56,726 bases of DNA from Anaerovibrio lipolyticus (GTDB taxonomy: Bacteria > Bacillota > Negativicutes > Selenomonadales > Selenomonadaceae), in contig NZ_JADYTY010000011.1 in assembly GCF_021531495.1 (NCBI RefSeq), forward strand, positions 1 to 56,726, read 5' to 3'. Shown piece after piece: positions 35,951 to 44,635 of the stretch (position 1 is the first letter of the stretch; each line of letters begins with the position of its first letter). The notes beneath the pieces are model-generated. The model ran no database searches, had not been told where the DNA came from, and saw only the letters and a program-made list of their open reading frames with translations. Made by a program: the position numbers and the translations under genes.

Positions 35951-37678
35951 ATGTCGGCAGAAAATATGGGAACAGCTAGAGGCAGTGTAGAGCGGCGGGC
36001 ATTAAATATGATTTGGACAGCTGCAGGAGACTATACCCTAGTACCGGGATTTGTTGCTTACCTGAAGGATGGCAGTCCAGATTTATACTTTAATACCATT
36101 ATGGGCTTTGCCTATGGTCATTATGGTGCTCAGGAACTGGATGGCTATCTTATGTATCTAGGCCATTGCTGGCTGGGTGCAGTGCTGGTGGATATGTTTT
36201 GGCTGGGGCTGGAACATGCCACCTATCAGCGTTCTTATGGGAATATGCTAACCTTGGAGAACTTGCGGCAGGAATGGGCTGCAGATTATCTGGATGATAG
36301 TCATGAGGATAGTATGCAGTACTTAATGATGCGGCAGGAGCTGTCTCATAGCTTGAAAAAGGCTCGGTGCTTGGAGATACAAGGGAAAAATAATGGCTTA
36401 CTGAATCCTTGGGAAAAGGGCCTTTATAAAGGTCTTTATTTTCAGCAGGAGCAGAATTTGCCGGAGCTAAAGGAAAATTTTCAACAGCTGATAAAAAAAT
36501 ATTTTCTGCTAAAGCCACAGCTTCTTTGGCAGCCAGGCCACTGGCATTTGATGCTAGGGGCTGGTTTAAGCCAACTTTTGCGACGGATTATGCCTATGGA
36601 GCATCAGGGGAAGGGAGCATCTCAAACGCAGGCCGGACGACTGCGGGAAAAATCTGCTTTAATGTCTCAGGAAGAAGCGAGAAGAAAACAGGAAAAGAAT
36701 TGGTATCTGCCCGGGATAGGCAGCAAATCAGCGGCTAAGGAGCTGGCAGAAATCAAGGCTATTTATCCAGTGGGGGCCTTGGGTGAAAGCAAAAGGCTGG
36801 AAATAGAGCAGCAGGTATGTGTGGGGAATCATCGCTATAGTCATATTTATTTAGCTGGGACAGCTACTAAGGGAGAAGCCTATAGGGATAACCATGGCCA
36901 TTTTCTACAGCAGGGACGGAAATATAGACGGATTATAGAGGATTTATCACATGGCTTGCAGAACTCTCTCCAACTGGCTAAGGGAAGCTACAGTGCTAGA
37001 GCTGGCCAGGGAAAGCTGGCAGCAGATTTGGCCTGGCAGGGAATTATCAATGGGGATGAGCGTATTTTTCGTCGTCCTTTGCCAGAGCAATATCAGGAAT
37101 TTTCTGTAGTGCTGTTATTGGATGGTTCCTATTCTAGGCATAGTCAGCAAAAACAGCTTAGTGCCCAGAGCTATGTTATAGCAGAAAGCATGAGGCGGTG
37201 TGGTATTCCTATTACCGTGCTATCCTATTCCACCATAGGCAGTTATACTGTTTTGCAGGTGCTAAAGGCCAAGGAGCAGGATGTATCCGGTATATGGAAT
37301 TATGAGGCCAGAGGCTGGAATAGAGACGGTCTAGCCTTGAATATCCTTGGTCAATATCTAGGCAATGATTTGAGCAATTCTTTGATATTTATGCTGACAG
37401 ATATGATGCCCAGTGATGAAAAGGGCCTGCCTATGGCAGGGTTGAAATCATTGAAGCAGTATACGGAAGAAGCAGCTATTGCTGATACGGAAACATCTTT
37501 GCAGGGATTGAGAAAGGAAGGGGCGCGCCTAGCAGGAATTATCCAGACTGTAGTACCCTTTCAGCCAGCCTTAGCCAGGCGGCTATTTGGTCATAACTAT
37601 GTTCATATTCAATCCTTGAATCAGCTTTCCAGAGCCATTGTCAGCCTTGTAGATGGTTATATACAACAACAAATATAA
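35951..37678 (+). CDS. VWA-domain protein, partner of the MoxR ATPase
   Basis: A 575-residue protein. The C-terminal third is a von Willebrand A domain: FSVVLLLDGSYSRHSQQKQ holds the MIDAS DxSxS motif, FMLTDMMPSD the later Asp. The N-terminal two thirds are helix-rich without known motif and contain a metallopeptidase-like-sized segment lacking HExxH. The layout is like CobT/CoxE-type partners of MoxR ATPases. AGCGAGGTGG precedes ATG 35951. The client complex is not identifiable from the neighbours. Confidence 0.83.
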   Translation: MSAENMGTARGSVERRALNMIWTAAGDYTLVPGFVAYLKDGSPDLYFNTIMGFAYGHYGAQELDGYLMYLGHCWLGAVLVDMFWLGLEHATYQRSYGNMLTLENLRQEWAADYLDDSHEDSMQYLMMRQELSHSLKKARCLEIQGKNNGLLNPWEKGLYKGLYFQQEQNLPELKENFQQLIKKYFLLKPQLLWQPGHWHLMLGAGLSQLLRRIMPMEHQGKGASQTQAGRLREKSALMSQEEARRKQEKNWYLPGIGSKSAAKELAEIKAIYPVGALGESKRLEIEQQVCVGNHRYSHIYLAGTATKGEAYRDNHGHFLQQGRKYRRIIEDLSHGLQNSLQLAKGSYSARAGQGKLAADLAWQGIINGDERIFRRPLPEQYQEFSVVLLLDGSYSRHSQQKQLSAQSYVIAESMRRCGIPITVLSYSTIGSYTVLQVLKAKEQDVSGIWNYEARGWNRDGLALNILGQYLGNDLSNSLIFMLTDMMPSDEKGLPMAGLKSLKQYTEEAAIADTETSLQGLRKEGARLAGIIQTVVPFQPALARRLFGHNYVHIQSLNQLSRAIVSLVDGYIQQQI

Positions 37679-37787
37679 AGAATAACAAAATAACATAGAA
37701 ACAATATAAAGAAAACTATACCTTTTTTGCTAAATTATACATACTAAACTTCTATAATGGAATACCTCAATATGGGACTAAGGTCTG

Positions 37788-37816
37788 TTCACAGATATAA
37801 GACAAAGCCGTATAAT
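37788..37816 (+). promoter_or_regulatory. Promoter of the small-peptide gene
   Basis: TTCACA (37788-37793), a 17-base spacer and TATAAT (37811-37816). It is followed by a leader rich in ATACA and TGTAT repeats. Confidence 0.65.
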
Positions 37817-37920
37817 GTACACAAATGAATACAAAGTACACAATTAATACATAGGGGATTATGAATACAAACCGCACAGCAATTTTCATAGATGTATACT
37901 ATGTGTATTTTGTATGGTTA
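37817..37920. repeat. Repeat-rich leader with direct and inverted ATACA units
   Basis: GTACACAAATGAATACA and GTACACAATTAATACA are tandem near-copies at about 37817-37850; a third GAATACA lies at 37863-37869, and TGTATAC, TGTATTT and TGTATGG, the opposite orientation of ATACA, follow to 37917. These could be operator half-sites. Confidence 0.45.
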
Positions 37921-38022
37921 CGGAATTTTATCATTACGGAGGTATGTGTTATGGATATGGCAATTATTGATGGAGCACTGAAGCTGTTTATGCTGGCAGG
38001 AGTTATTCGTCTTATTAAGTAA
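37861..38022 (+). CDS. Very small hydrophobic peptide
   Basis: The frame from ATG 37861 encodes 53 residues with two hydrophobic stretches (IFIDVYYVYFVWLRNFIIT and the C-terminal IDGALKLFMLAGVIRLIK). Inside it, ATG 37951 has a much better ribosome-binding site (ACGGAGG) and would give a 23-residue peptide, MDMAIIDGALKLFMLAGVIR plus three residues. A strong promoter and a perfect terminator bracket the gene, so it is certainly transcribed as a short unit. Size and hydrophobicity resemble membrane peptides or type I toxins, but no homologue is recognised. Confidence 0.5.
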   Translation: MNTNRTAIFIDVYYVYFVWLRNFIITEVCVMDMAIIDGALKLFMLAGVIRLIK

Positions 38023-38042
38023 AACTGATACCACTAATTATG

Positions 38043-38085
38043 ACAGGCCCTAGAGAATGTTATGAATTCTCTAGGGCCTGTTTTC
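38043..38085. terminator. Terminator after the small-peptide gene
   Basis: A perfect 16-bp stem: ACAGGCCCTAGAGAAT (38043-38058) with ATTCTCTAGGGCCTGT (38066-38081), followed by TTTTC. It serves the plus strand; it also sits just after the minus-strand flavoprotein gene and may terminate that too. Confidence 0.9.
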
Positions 38086-38098
38086 TTAAAATAAATTA

Positions 38099-38638
38099 TC
38101 AGATATTTTTCCCCATGTCATAGGCTTTGGCAAGGGCTGGGTGATTGGCGATTTCCCCTGGGCTGGTGACCCCTCCAGCAAAGAGACTGCCAGCCAGCTC
38201 TGCCTTGGCAAAGCACGCTATCCAGCCCTCCAGACCGTTAACAGCTCTATCTGCCACATGAGGGCCATCATCTGCTGCTGTGGACAGCATATAAACATCT
38301 CTGAATTTGTAGTCCGCAGAAAAAAGAGGATTCATTCTATCCAGCAGAGTTTTCATCTGTCCAGCCATTTCATAGTAATAAATAGGCGTAGCATAGCAGA
38401 CCACATCAGCATTTAGCATTTTTTCTGCAATGAGATTAGCATCATCCTCAATAACGCATTGGCCGGTCCGCTGGCAGGAAAGACAGCCTACACAATATTC
38501 AATCTGTCTGCCAATTAAGCTGATTAATTCAACCTGATGGCCAGCCTCCTTAGCACCTTTGGCAAATTCCTCTGCCAAAGCATGGGAATTGCTGTGGCGT
38601 CGCAAGCTGGTGGAAATAATAAGAACTTTTTTACTCAT
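38099..38638 (-). CDS. Iron-sulfur flavoprotein / NAD(P)H-dependent FMN oxidoreductase
   Basis: A 179-residue flavodoxin-fold protein. The start is placed at 38638 because the reverse complement shows GAGGAGG before MSKKVLIIS; a longer frame reaches 38680. VLIISTSLRRHSNSHALAEE is the FMN phosphate loop. A compact cysteine cluster CVGCLSCQRTGQC (CxxCxxCx4C) fits a 4Fe-4S site as in Isf proteins. ADVVCYATPIYYYEMAGQMK is the second flavin segment. Likely a small redox carrier or reductase in an anaerobe. Physiological partner unknown. Confidence 0.85.
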   Translation of the reverse strand: MSKKVLIISTSLRRHSNSHALAEEFAKGAKEAGHQVELISLIGRQIEYCVGCLSCQRTGQCVIEDDANLIAEKMLNADVVCYATPIYYYEMAGQMKTLLDRMNPLFSADYKFRDVYMLSTAADDGPHVADRAVNGLEGWIACFAKAELAGSLFAGGVTSPGEIANHPALAKAYDMGKNI

Positions 38639-38825
38639 TTTAACAACCTCCTCGATTAATACACAATTTAAGTTTACCACCTAAAGCAGGCTTCAAGTCA
38701 AATAATATTTTTTGGCCATAATATTTATTTTAGTACGATAGTATGCTAAAATGATAGAAACTGAATTGATTTGCTTTTTTTCAGTAATAAATCACCAATA
38801 CTGCATATGGAAGGACTTGATAAAA

Positions 38826-39176
38826 ATGATGTCACTGAATTTTCAGGCCGAGAAGCACGAAAAACTGATTGTAGCACGGAAAAAGAAGTGCACAGTACGT
38901 CTTGGGGATGTTAGCGATAAGTACCCAGAGGGCTCTATTGTTTGGATTACTTCCGGCAAGAAGTTTACACCTAAAAAGCATCTGTATACAGCCTATCTGG
39001 ACAAGGTACGGGTTAAGACCATGGAAAATCTTACTTCTGAAGATTTGGGACAGCAGAATCCTGAAATCAATTCCCGTGAGGAATTAATTGCAGATTTTGA
39101 GCGTATCTACAAGAAGCGCATTTCCATGGATGATACCGTAACCGTTATTTATTTCACTGAGGTATTTGGTGGTTAA
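38826..39176 (+). CDS. ASCH/PUA-like domain protein
   Basis: A 116-residue protein. ATG 38826 has GGAAGGA 10 bases upstream and a second ATG directly after it; the long N-terminal extension from 38751 looks spurious. LIVARKKKCTVRLGDVSDKY, then SIVWITSGKKFTPKK and YLDKVRVKTMENLT, fit an ASCH-like fold that binds RNA. It overlaps the next thioesterase frame region closely but is not recognised more precisely. Confidence 0.65.
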   Translation: MMSLNFQAEKHEKLIVARKKKCTVRLGDVSDKYPEGSIVWITSGKKFTPKKHLYTAYLDKVRVKTMENLTSEDLGQQNPEINSREELIADFERIYKKRISMDDTVTVIYFTEVFGG

Positions 39177-39177
39177 T

Positions 39178-39579
39178 ATGGCAAAGGAAATAAAGGTAGG
39201 TCTTGTTAACGAGGCTAGAACTCAGGTAACTGAGGCAAATATTGCCAGCACTATGGGCAGCGGCTCCCTGCGGGTTTTTGCTACACCAGCTATGTGTTGT
39301 CTGATGGAAAAGGCCGCCTCTGATTTAATGGATTCTCTGGTGGAGGAGGGCAGTACCACAGTGGGAACGGCACTGAATATTGCCCATACTGCCGCTACTC
39401 CCATAGGCATGGAGGTAGTGGCCACAGCGGAGATTACAGCTGTGGAAGGGCGCAAAATATCCTTCCGGGTTACAGCTAGGGATCAGGCTGGCGAAATCGG
39501 TGCAGGCACCCATGAAAGATTTATTGTCTTTAAGGAGAAATTCCAGGCCAAGACGGATGCCAAAATAGCCAAGGACTAA
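39178..39579 (+). CDS. Hotdog-fold thioesterase (FlK-like)
   Basis: A 133-residue acyl-CoA thioesterase-like protein. ATG 39178 is used; the frame could start upstream at 39166. TMGSGSLRVFATPAMCCLME and GTALNIAHTAATPIGMEVVA are typical of the fluoroacetyl-CoA-thioesterase-like family, with the conserved Thr, His and Gly of the active-site region (HTAATPIG). It starts 2 bases after the ASCH-like gene stop and precedes aroE by 13 bases, so the three genes share a transcript. The native substrate is unknown. Confidence 0.85.
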   Translation: MAKEIKVGLVNEARTQVTEANIASTMGSGSLRVFATPAMCCLMEKAASDLMDSLVEEGSTTVGTALNIAHTAATPIGMEVVATAEITAVEGRKISFRVTARDQAGEIGAGTHERFIVFKEKFQAKTDAKIAKD

Positions 39580-39592
39580 GGAGAATGTTAGA

Positions 39593-40447
39593 ATGATAAC
39601 AGGTCAGACAAAAAATTTTGGTGTTATAGGCCACCCAATTGGTCATTCTCTATCTCCTGCCATGCAAAATGCAGGGATTCAGGCTGCAGGTTTAGATTGT
39701 GTCTATATAGCCATGCCTGTGGAAGAAGAGGATTTGGCTCAGGCTGTAACAGGGCTGAAAACCTTGGGCTTTCAGGGCTTCAATGTTACCATTCCCCACA
39801 AGCAGGCGATTATGCCTTTCCTGGATGCTATAGATGAGGATGCCAGGGTTATTGGTGCCGTAAATGCTGTAGCTATACAGGATGGCTTTATGACCGGCTA
39901 CAATACAGATGTAGTAGGCTTTTTGCAGGGTATGCACAATCACGGCTTTTCCCCTGCTGGCAAGCATGCTGTGCTGTTGGGAGCTGGCGGAGCAGCCAGA
40001 GCCATTATCTGGGGTCTAATCAAGGAGGGAGTTGCCTCCTTAACCATTGGTGTTCGCAATGTGGTCAAGGCTCAGGCTGTGGCAGATTACTTCCGGCCTT
40101 ATATGCAGATTCAGGTTATGGATTGGCAAAGCTGGGAATTTCGCCGTATGCTGATACAATCCCAGCTGTTGATTAATTCTACACCTCTGGGCATGGAGCC
40201 AAATACTCTTACCATGCCCCCAATAGATTGGGCAGCAGTACCAGCGGGAATCTTTGTATATGATATTATCTATACCCCGGCAGAAACCATGTTTTTGCGT
40301 ATGGCCAGAGAGCATGGCTGTCAGACTCTCAACGGAGAGGATATGCTGGTAGGTCAGGGAGCAGAGGCTTTCCGCATCTGGACAGGACACCAGCTGCCTA
40401 CAGAGCCAATGGCTCAGGCTTTGCGGAAGTGCTTGGAAAATCAATAA
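39593..40447 (+). CDS. aroE: Shikimate dehydrogenase
   Basis: A 284-residue NADPH-dependent enzyme that reduces 3-dehydroshikimate in aromatic amino acid synthesis. VIGHPIGHSLSPAMQNAG binds substrate, FNVTIPHKQAIMPF holds the catalytic Lys, YNTDVVGFLQG the catalytic Asp, and VLLGAGGAARAIIWGL is the Rossmann loop. GDMLVGQGAEAF near the end appears as GEDMLVGQGAEAFRIWTG. AAGGAGAATG precedes ATG 39593. Confidence 0.96.
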   Translation: MITGQTKNFGVIGHPIGHSLSPAMQNAGIQAAGLDCVYIAMPVEEEDLAQAVTGLKTLGFQGFNVTIPHKQAIMPFLDAIDEDARVIGAVNAVAIQDGFMTGYNTDVVGFLQGMHNHGFSPAGKHAVLLGAGGAARAIIWGLIKEGVASLTIGVRNVVKAQAVADYFRPYMQIQVMDWQSWEFRRMLIQSQLLINSTPLGMEPNTLTMPPIDWAAVPAGIFVYDIIYTPAETMFLRMAREHGCQTLNGEDMLVGQGAEAFRIWTGHQLPTEPMAQALRKCLENQ

Positions 40448-40458
40448 TCATATCAATT

Positions 40459-40540
40459 TGGCGGTATGGCCTGACAAAATTTTTGTTAAGGCTGCCGCCT
40501 TTTTATGTTCACTCAGCCTAGGAGGCTGATTTTTTTTGCA
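40459..40540 (+). terminator. Two tandem terminators after aroE
   Basis: GGCGG/CCGCC (40459-40500) with a T-run, then TCAGCCT/AGGCTGA (40513-40529) followed by a T-run. They separate aroE from the pilus operon. Confidence 0.8.
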
Positions 40541-40557
40541 AAAAATCAGAAAAATCC

Positions 40558-40585
40558 TTGCAAAAAAATTCTGATATGGTATTAT
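40558..40585 (+). promoter_or_regulatory. Promoter of the pilus operon
   Basis: TTGCAA (40558-40563), a 16-base spacer and TATTAT (40580-40585). The remaining 100 bases before the first gene are extremely AT-rich and contain the palindrome TAATATATTA. Confidence 0.62.
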
Positions 40586-40688
40586 TGTGGTGGGTAAACT
40601 TTATAAAATTCGGTAAAGTAACGAAGTATTTAATATATAATACTATATAGAGTTAATAATATATTAATATTATATAAAGGAGGCCATA

Positions 40689-41957
40689 ATGGAAGTACAG
40701 GAGAAATATTTTCAGTTAATAACCCGGGCAAGACACAATATGGATGAGGAACTGCTGCCCTTGGTTAGGGAGGAACCAGCTGCTTTACAGCGGGAGAGAA
40801 CACCTCTAACAGAGCTATTGGAGTTTATCCTCCAGACAGCTTTGCATGAGCGAGCCAGTGATATTCATTTTGAGCCACTAGAGGAGGAAGTGCGCATCCG
40901 CATGAGGGTAAAGGGAGAAATGAGGGTGCTTTTTGCCCATATGCCCTTGGAGCTATATGGGAATCTGGTTTCCCGTTTCAAACTTATCTGTGGCTTGGAT
41001 ATAGCGGAGCATCGCCTCCCTCAGGATGGCCGTTTTTCCTTTGGGAGAAAGCAGGAAAATTCCTTGGATGTACGGCTGTCAGTGGTGCCTATGATTACTG
41101 GGGAAAAAATAGTTCTGCGGCTGTTAAATAATAAGGACAATTTCAAGGGCTTGGCTCAGCTGGATTTGTCAGAGAGGAATCTGGAACTGCTGAAGCACAA
41201 ATGCACCAGTGGTCATGGAGCTATTCTGATTGCTGGCCCGGTTAATTCCGGCAAAACCACCACCCTATATGCGATTCTCAGTATGCTTAATCAGGAGGGC
41301 AATAATATTATTTCCATTGAGGACCCGGTGGAATACAGAATAGAGGGAATCAATCAGATACAGGTTAATGAGAAGATTGCCTTTACCTTTGAAAAGGCTC
41401 TGGAGGCTGTTCTAAGACAGGATTTTGACTGTCTGGCAGTGGGGGAAATTCGCAGCAGCCAGGTGGCAGAAACACTGATTAGTGCTGCTCTTACAGGTCG
41501 CAGAATTTATGGTACCATCCACACTCCTGGGGCGGTGAAAACTGTATATAGGCTGCTGGATATGGGGATACGCCCCTATATTATCAGGGCGGCTATTAGG
41601 GCTATTGTGGGCCAAAGATTATTGCGGCGGCTGTGTCCAATATGTAGGCTTCCCTATCAGGTACAGCAGAATAGCAGGGAGGGACATTTCCTAGGAGAGG
41701 CATATAGGCTGGAGGATATTTATTATCATCACAATCCACAAGGGTGTCCTCAATGTGGTCATACAGGTTTTATTGGCCGTATAGCCATCCACGAAATCCT
41801 TTGCTTTAGTGAGGAACTGTCAGAGGAGCCAAAGGACAAGGAGGTTGGAGCAATTCTTATATCATCAGATTGTTTGCTTAGCACCATGAGGGAGGATGGT
41901 ATAGCCAAGGCATTGGCAGGGGAGATTCAGCTAGAGGAGCTGATGAATATATTTTAG
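40689..41957 (+). CDS. Type II secretion / type IV pilus assembly ATPase (GspE/PilB)
   Basis: A 422-residue extension ATPase with AAAGGAGG before ATG 40689. Walker A is IAGPVNSGKTTTLYAIL (near residue 183), the Asp box IISIEDPVEYRIEGINQIQV, Walker B LAVGEIRSSQVAETLISAAL and the His box RRIYGTIHTPGAVKT. A zinc site (CPICRLPY and CPQCGHTGF) is present. It lacks the N-terminal MshEN domain, so it is shorter than E. coli GspE, as is usual for ComGA-like ATPases. It drives pseudopilus or pilus assembly on the cytoplasmic side of PilC. Confidence 0.94.
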   Translation: MEVQEKYFQLITRARHNMDEELLPLVREEPAALQRERTPLTELLEFILQTALHERASDIHFEPLEEEVRIRMRVKGEMRVLFAHMPLELYGNLVSRFKLICGLDIAEHRLPQDGRFSFGRKQENSLDVRLSVVPMITGEKIVLRLLNNKDNFKGLAQLDLSERNLELLKHKCTSGHGAILIAGPVNSGKTTTLYAILSMLNQEGNNIISIEDPVEYRIEGINQIQVNEKIAFTFEKALEAVLRQDFDCLAVGEIRSSQVAETLISAALTGRRIYGTIHTPGAVKTVYRLLDMGIRPYIIRAAIRAIVGQRLLRRLCPICRLPYQVQQNSREGHFLGEAYRLEDIYYHHNPQGCPQCGHTGFIGRIAIHEILCFSEELSEEPKDKEVGAILISSDCLLSTMREDGIAKALAGEIQLEELMNIF

Positions 41958-41972
41958 AGGGGAAGGGTAGGA

Positions 41973-43007
41973 ATGTGTGTTAGTATTAGGGATTTGGAAA
42001 GAATTTTGCGTTGTGCCTCAGAGGCAGGAATTACAGATGTACATATTACCGCTAATGAGCCGGTGTTTTGGCGTCGAGGAGAGGTTTTATCTCCTTTGAA
42101 GCAGTATGTACCTAATGGAGAAAATATCTTTACCTTTGTGAAGCAATATTTTCCCCAACGCATACAGGAAAAGATTGTGGATGGGGAAAATGCCAATTTA
42201 ACCATCAGAATTAATTCCTGGCGCTATCGGGTTCATTGCTATAGTAAAAAAGGCCGGATGGCTATAGCTATCCGGGTAATGCCCATGCAGATTCCCCAGC
42301 TGGAAAATTTGGGCCAGGCTGGTATGGTGGGACAGTTTGCAGATTATCGTCAGGGATTATTGTTGATAACAGGAGCGACGGGAGCAGGCAAAAGCACTAC
42401 AGTGGCAGCCTTGTTGGATGAACTGAATCGTGGCAACAGTCTACATATTCTTACTTTGGAGGACCCGGTAGAATATGAGCTGCCCTCAGAGACTAGCTTG
42501 GTTAGCCAGCTGGAAAAGGAGGTGGATTTTTTTTCCTACGGTCAAGCCGTGGAAAATGCTATGCGACAAGCCCCTGATATTATCATGGTATCGGAGATGC
42601 GGGATGTGGAAACCGTTCAGGCGGTGTTGAATGCCGCTGTCTCTGGTCATTATGTTATTGCCACTATGCATGCAGGCAGTGTTATAGAGGCAGTAGAAAG
42701 ACTGGTTAGCATGTATCCTACAGAAAAGCAGTCTATGGCAAAATCACTTTTAGCCTCATCTCTGGTGGGAATCTGCACCCAGAAACTGTTGCCAGGACGG
42801 CGAGGCTTGAAGGAATGTGCATTGGAATGTCTAAAGGCTAATGGGGCAGTGCGGAATATTATTCGCAGCGGCAAATATGATCAGCTTTACAATATTATGG
42901 AGGCTGGTGTAGGGGAAGGTATGCAGACTATGGCCTTGGCAGAGGAAAAATTACGCCGTAGTAATTTGCTCAAGAAAAATGTGGTTATAGGAAGCAAAGC
43001 AGGGTGA
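41973..43007 (+). CDS. pilT: Twitching motility / retraction ATPase PilT
   Basis: A 344-residue retraction ATPase. ATGTGTGTTAGT at 41973. TDVHITANEPVFWRRGEVL is the N-terminal domain, Walker A is ITGATGAGKSTTVAALL (near residue 134), Asp box TLEDPVEYELPSE, and IIMVSEMRDVETVQAVLNAA with GHYVIATMHAGSVIEAVERL. Presence of both assembly and retraction ATPases points to dynamic pili rather than simple secretion, for example DNA uptake or twitching. Confidence 0.94.
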   Translation: MCVSIRDLERILRCASEAGITDVHITANEPVFWRRGEVLSPLKQYVPNGENIFTFVKQYFPQRIQEKIVDGENANLTIRINSWRYRVHCYSKKGRMAIAIRVMPMQIPQLENLGQAGMVGQFADYRQGLLLITGATGAGKSTTVAALLDELNRGNSLHILTLEDPVEYELPSETSLVSQLEKEVDFFSYGQAVENAMRQAPDIIMVSEMRDVETVQAVLNAAVSGHYVIATMHAGSVIEAVERLVSMYPTEKQSMAKSLLASSLVGICTQKLLPGRRGLKECALECLKANGAVRNIIRSGKYDQLYNIMEAGVGEGMQTMALAEEKLRRSNLLKKNVVIGSKAG

Positions 43008-43011
43008 GGAT

Positions 43012-44181
43012 ATGCATAAATACACTTATGAGGGAATGAACAAGGCTGGCAGCAGAGAAAAGGGCTATATTCAAGCTGATTCCGTTAAGGAGGCCATGAC
43101 AGAGCTGCGAAGACAGCAGATAGTCCCTATTAAGGTAAGGCGAAGCTGGCTGCCCCAGCAAAAAAATAATTTAGAAAAATTTCGCATTAATTTTTGCAAG
43201 CAAATGGCTGTAATGCTGGAGGCTGGTATTCCCACCATGCAGGCAGTAGATATCTCTATGGGGAATCGAGAAGATGTCAAGGGGATGCTTAAGGACAATC
43301 TAGCCAAGGGCTATGCCTTATCAACGGCCATGCAAATGAGCAAGGGATATTTTTCGGATTTTATGGTATCCGTAGTGAGAGCTGGTGAATTGTCCGGTAA
43401 TCTGCCCCAGGTGCTGTCCAAGCTCCATGAAATTCTAAAAAAAAACCATGATAGCAAGGAAAAGCTTAAGGGGATTATGATTTATCCCATTTTTCTTTGC
43501 AGTGTTAGTGGCTTTTTGATGCTGTTATTGCTTTATCAAGTACTGCCAGTATTTGCCACCGTATTTGCCGGCTTTGATGCTCAGCTGCCCTGGATTACTA
43601 CCATGTTGTTGAAGCTGGGGGATAATCTTACCCTGTACCTAGGGCAGGGAATGGTTGTTTTTCTGCTAGTAGGGGGCATTCTATATAGAATCTATCATAC
43701 CCATAAAGGTGGTATATTTCTTGACCGCCTTAGACTGGGAATGCCCTTGCTAGGCAGGTTATGCCGTCAGCGGGAACAGGCGGTGTTCTTTAATACTATG
43801 GCTATGTTGATAAACAGCGGTATTTCTATACGCCGCAGTTTGGAGCTATTGGAGAATATATGCCAAAATATGTATTTGCAATTTAAATACAAATCCATGA
43901 ATCGTCAGCTGGCTCAAGGCAGCAGCCTATCTGGAGCCATGAGAGTGGCAGGGGTATATTCCCATATGGAAATGACTGTGGTAGGGGCAGGTGAGAAAAG
44001 CGGTGAGTTGGCTGGTATGCTGGCTTATATGGGGGAAATCTGTCAGCAGGAGGCCAATGGCAGTATGGATAGGTTTTCTACTATGGTGGAGCCGATGATT
44101 ATCCTATTGCTTGGTTTAGTGGTAGGAGGAATTGTTATGAGTACGATTTTGCCTATCTTGGATATGATGACATTGTTTTAG
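43012..44181 (+). CDS. pilC: Type IV pilus inner-membrane platform protein PilC
   Basis: A 389-residue GspF/PilC protein with GAGGATATG at its start. Two repeats of the GspF domain: VMLEAGIPTMQAVDISMG and AMLINSGISIRRSLELLENI, each followed by hydrophobic helices (IFLCSVSGFLMLLLLYQ and MVVFLLVGGILYRIYHT; a last one near the end with IILLLGLVVGGIVMSTILPI). VVGAGEKSGELAGML is the second-domain motif. It transmits ATPase motion to the pilin base. Confidence 0.94.
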   Translation: MHKYTYEGMNKAGSREKGYIQADSVKEAMTELRRQQIVPIKVRRSWLPQQKNNLEKFRINFCKQMAVMLEAGIPTMQAVDISMGNREDVKGMLKDNLAKGYALSTAMQMSKGYFSDFMVSVVRAGELSGNLPQVLSKLHEILKKNHDSKEKLKGIMIYPIFLCSVSGFLMLLLLYQVLPVFATVFAGFDAQLPWITTMLLKLGDNLTLYLGQGMVVFLLVGGILYRIYHTHKGGIFLDRLRLGMPLLGRLCRQREQAVFFNTMAMLINSGISIRRSLELLENICQNMYLQFKYKSMNRQLAQGSSLSGAMRVAGVYSHMEMTVVGAGEKSGELAGMLAYMGEICQQEANGSMDRFSTMVEPMIILLLGLVVGGIVMSTILPILDMMTLF

Positions 44182-44194
44182 GGGAGGTAATAAA

Positions 44195-44611
44195 ATGAAG
44201 AAGTATTTATTTTGGTTAAGAAAAGCAGAGGAAGGCTTTTCCATGCTGGAGCTGTTGATTTATGTGGGAATTGTAGGGGTAATTGTTTCCTTTGCCGTGC
44301 CTAAGTATAACAATGCTGTAGCCATGGCCAATACGGCCAAAATTCAAGCTGATTTACAGGCCATAGATGCAGCCATTACCATGTATCAGCTACAAAACGG
44401 CAGTAATCCTGATGATATTGCCAATGATTTGTCAGAATACATAACTCATTCTGATCAGCTTAAACCTCCTACTGGCAAATGTATATTAAAGGATAGCGGT
44501 ATAGAAGCTATTACAGCTACGGAATATACCATAGCTGATTCAGGAGATGAGGCGGAGCTGCAAGGACATACCTTGGATAAATTTGGTAAGGGAGATGCCA
44601 AGGCATCCTAA
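44195..44611 (+). CDS. Major pseudopilin / type IV pilin (ComGC/PilA-like)
   Basis: A 138-residue prepilin with GGGGAGG before ATG 44195. A charged leader ends in AEEG, and the mature protein begins FSMLELLIYVGIVG (G|F, Glu at +5) followed by VIVSFAVPKYNNAV. The C-terminal part has a cysteine (KPPTGKCIL) and an acidic tail. It is the only one of the five pilin-like proteins with the fully canonical site and is probably the major subunit. Confidence 0.93.
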   Translation: MKKYLFWLRKAEEGFSMLELLIYVGIVGVIVSFAVPKYNNAVAMANTAKIQADLQAIDAAITMYQLQNGSNPDDIANDLSEYITHSDQLKPPTGKCILKDSGIEAITATEYTIADSGDEAELQGHTLDKFGKGDAKAS

Positions 44612-44635
44612 GTTAAAAATAAGGGGAGGCTGTGG

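Noticed and set aside
37861-38022. Small hydrophobic frame as part of the VWA operon
   Set aside because: It has its own promoter and terminator and lies 180 bases after the VWA stop, so it is treated as an independent unit.
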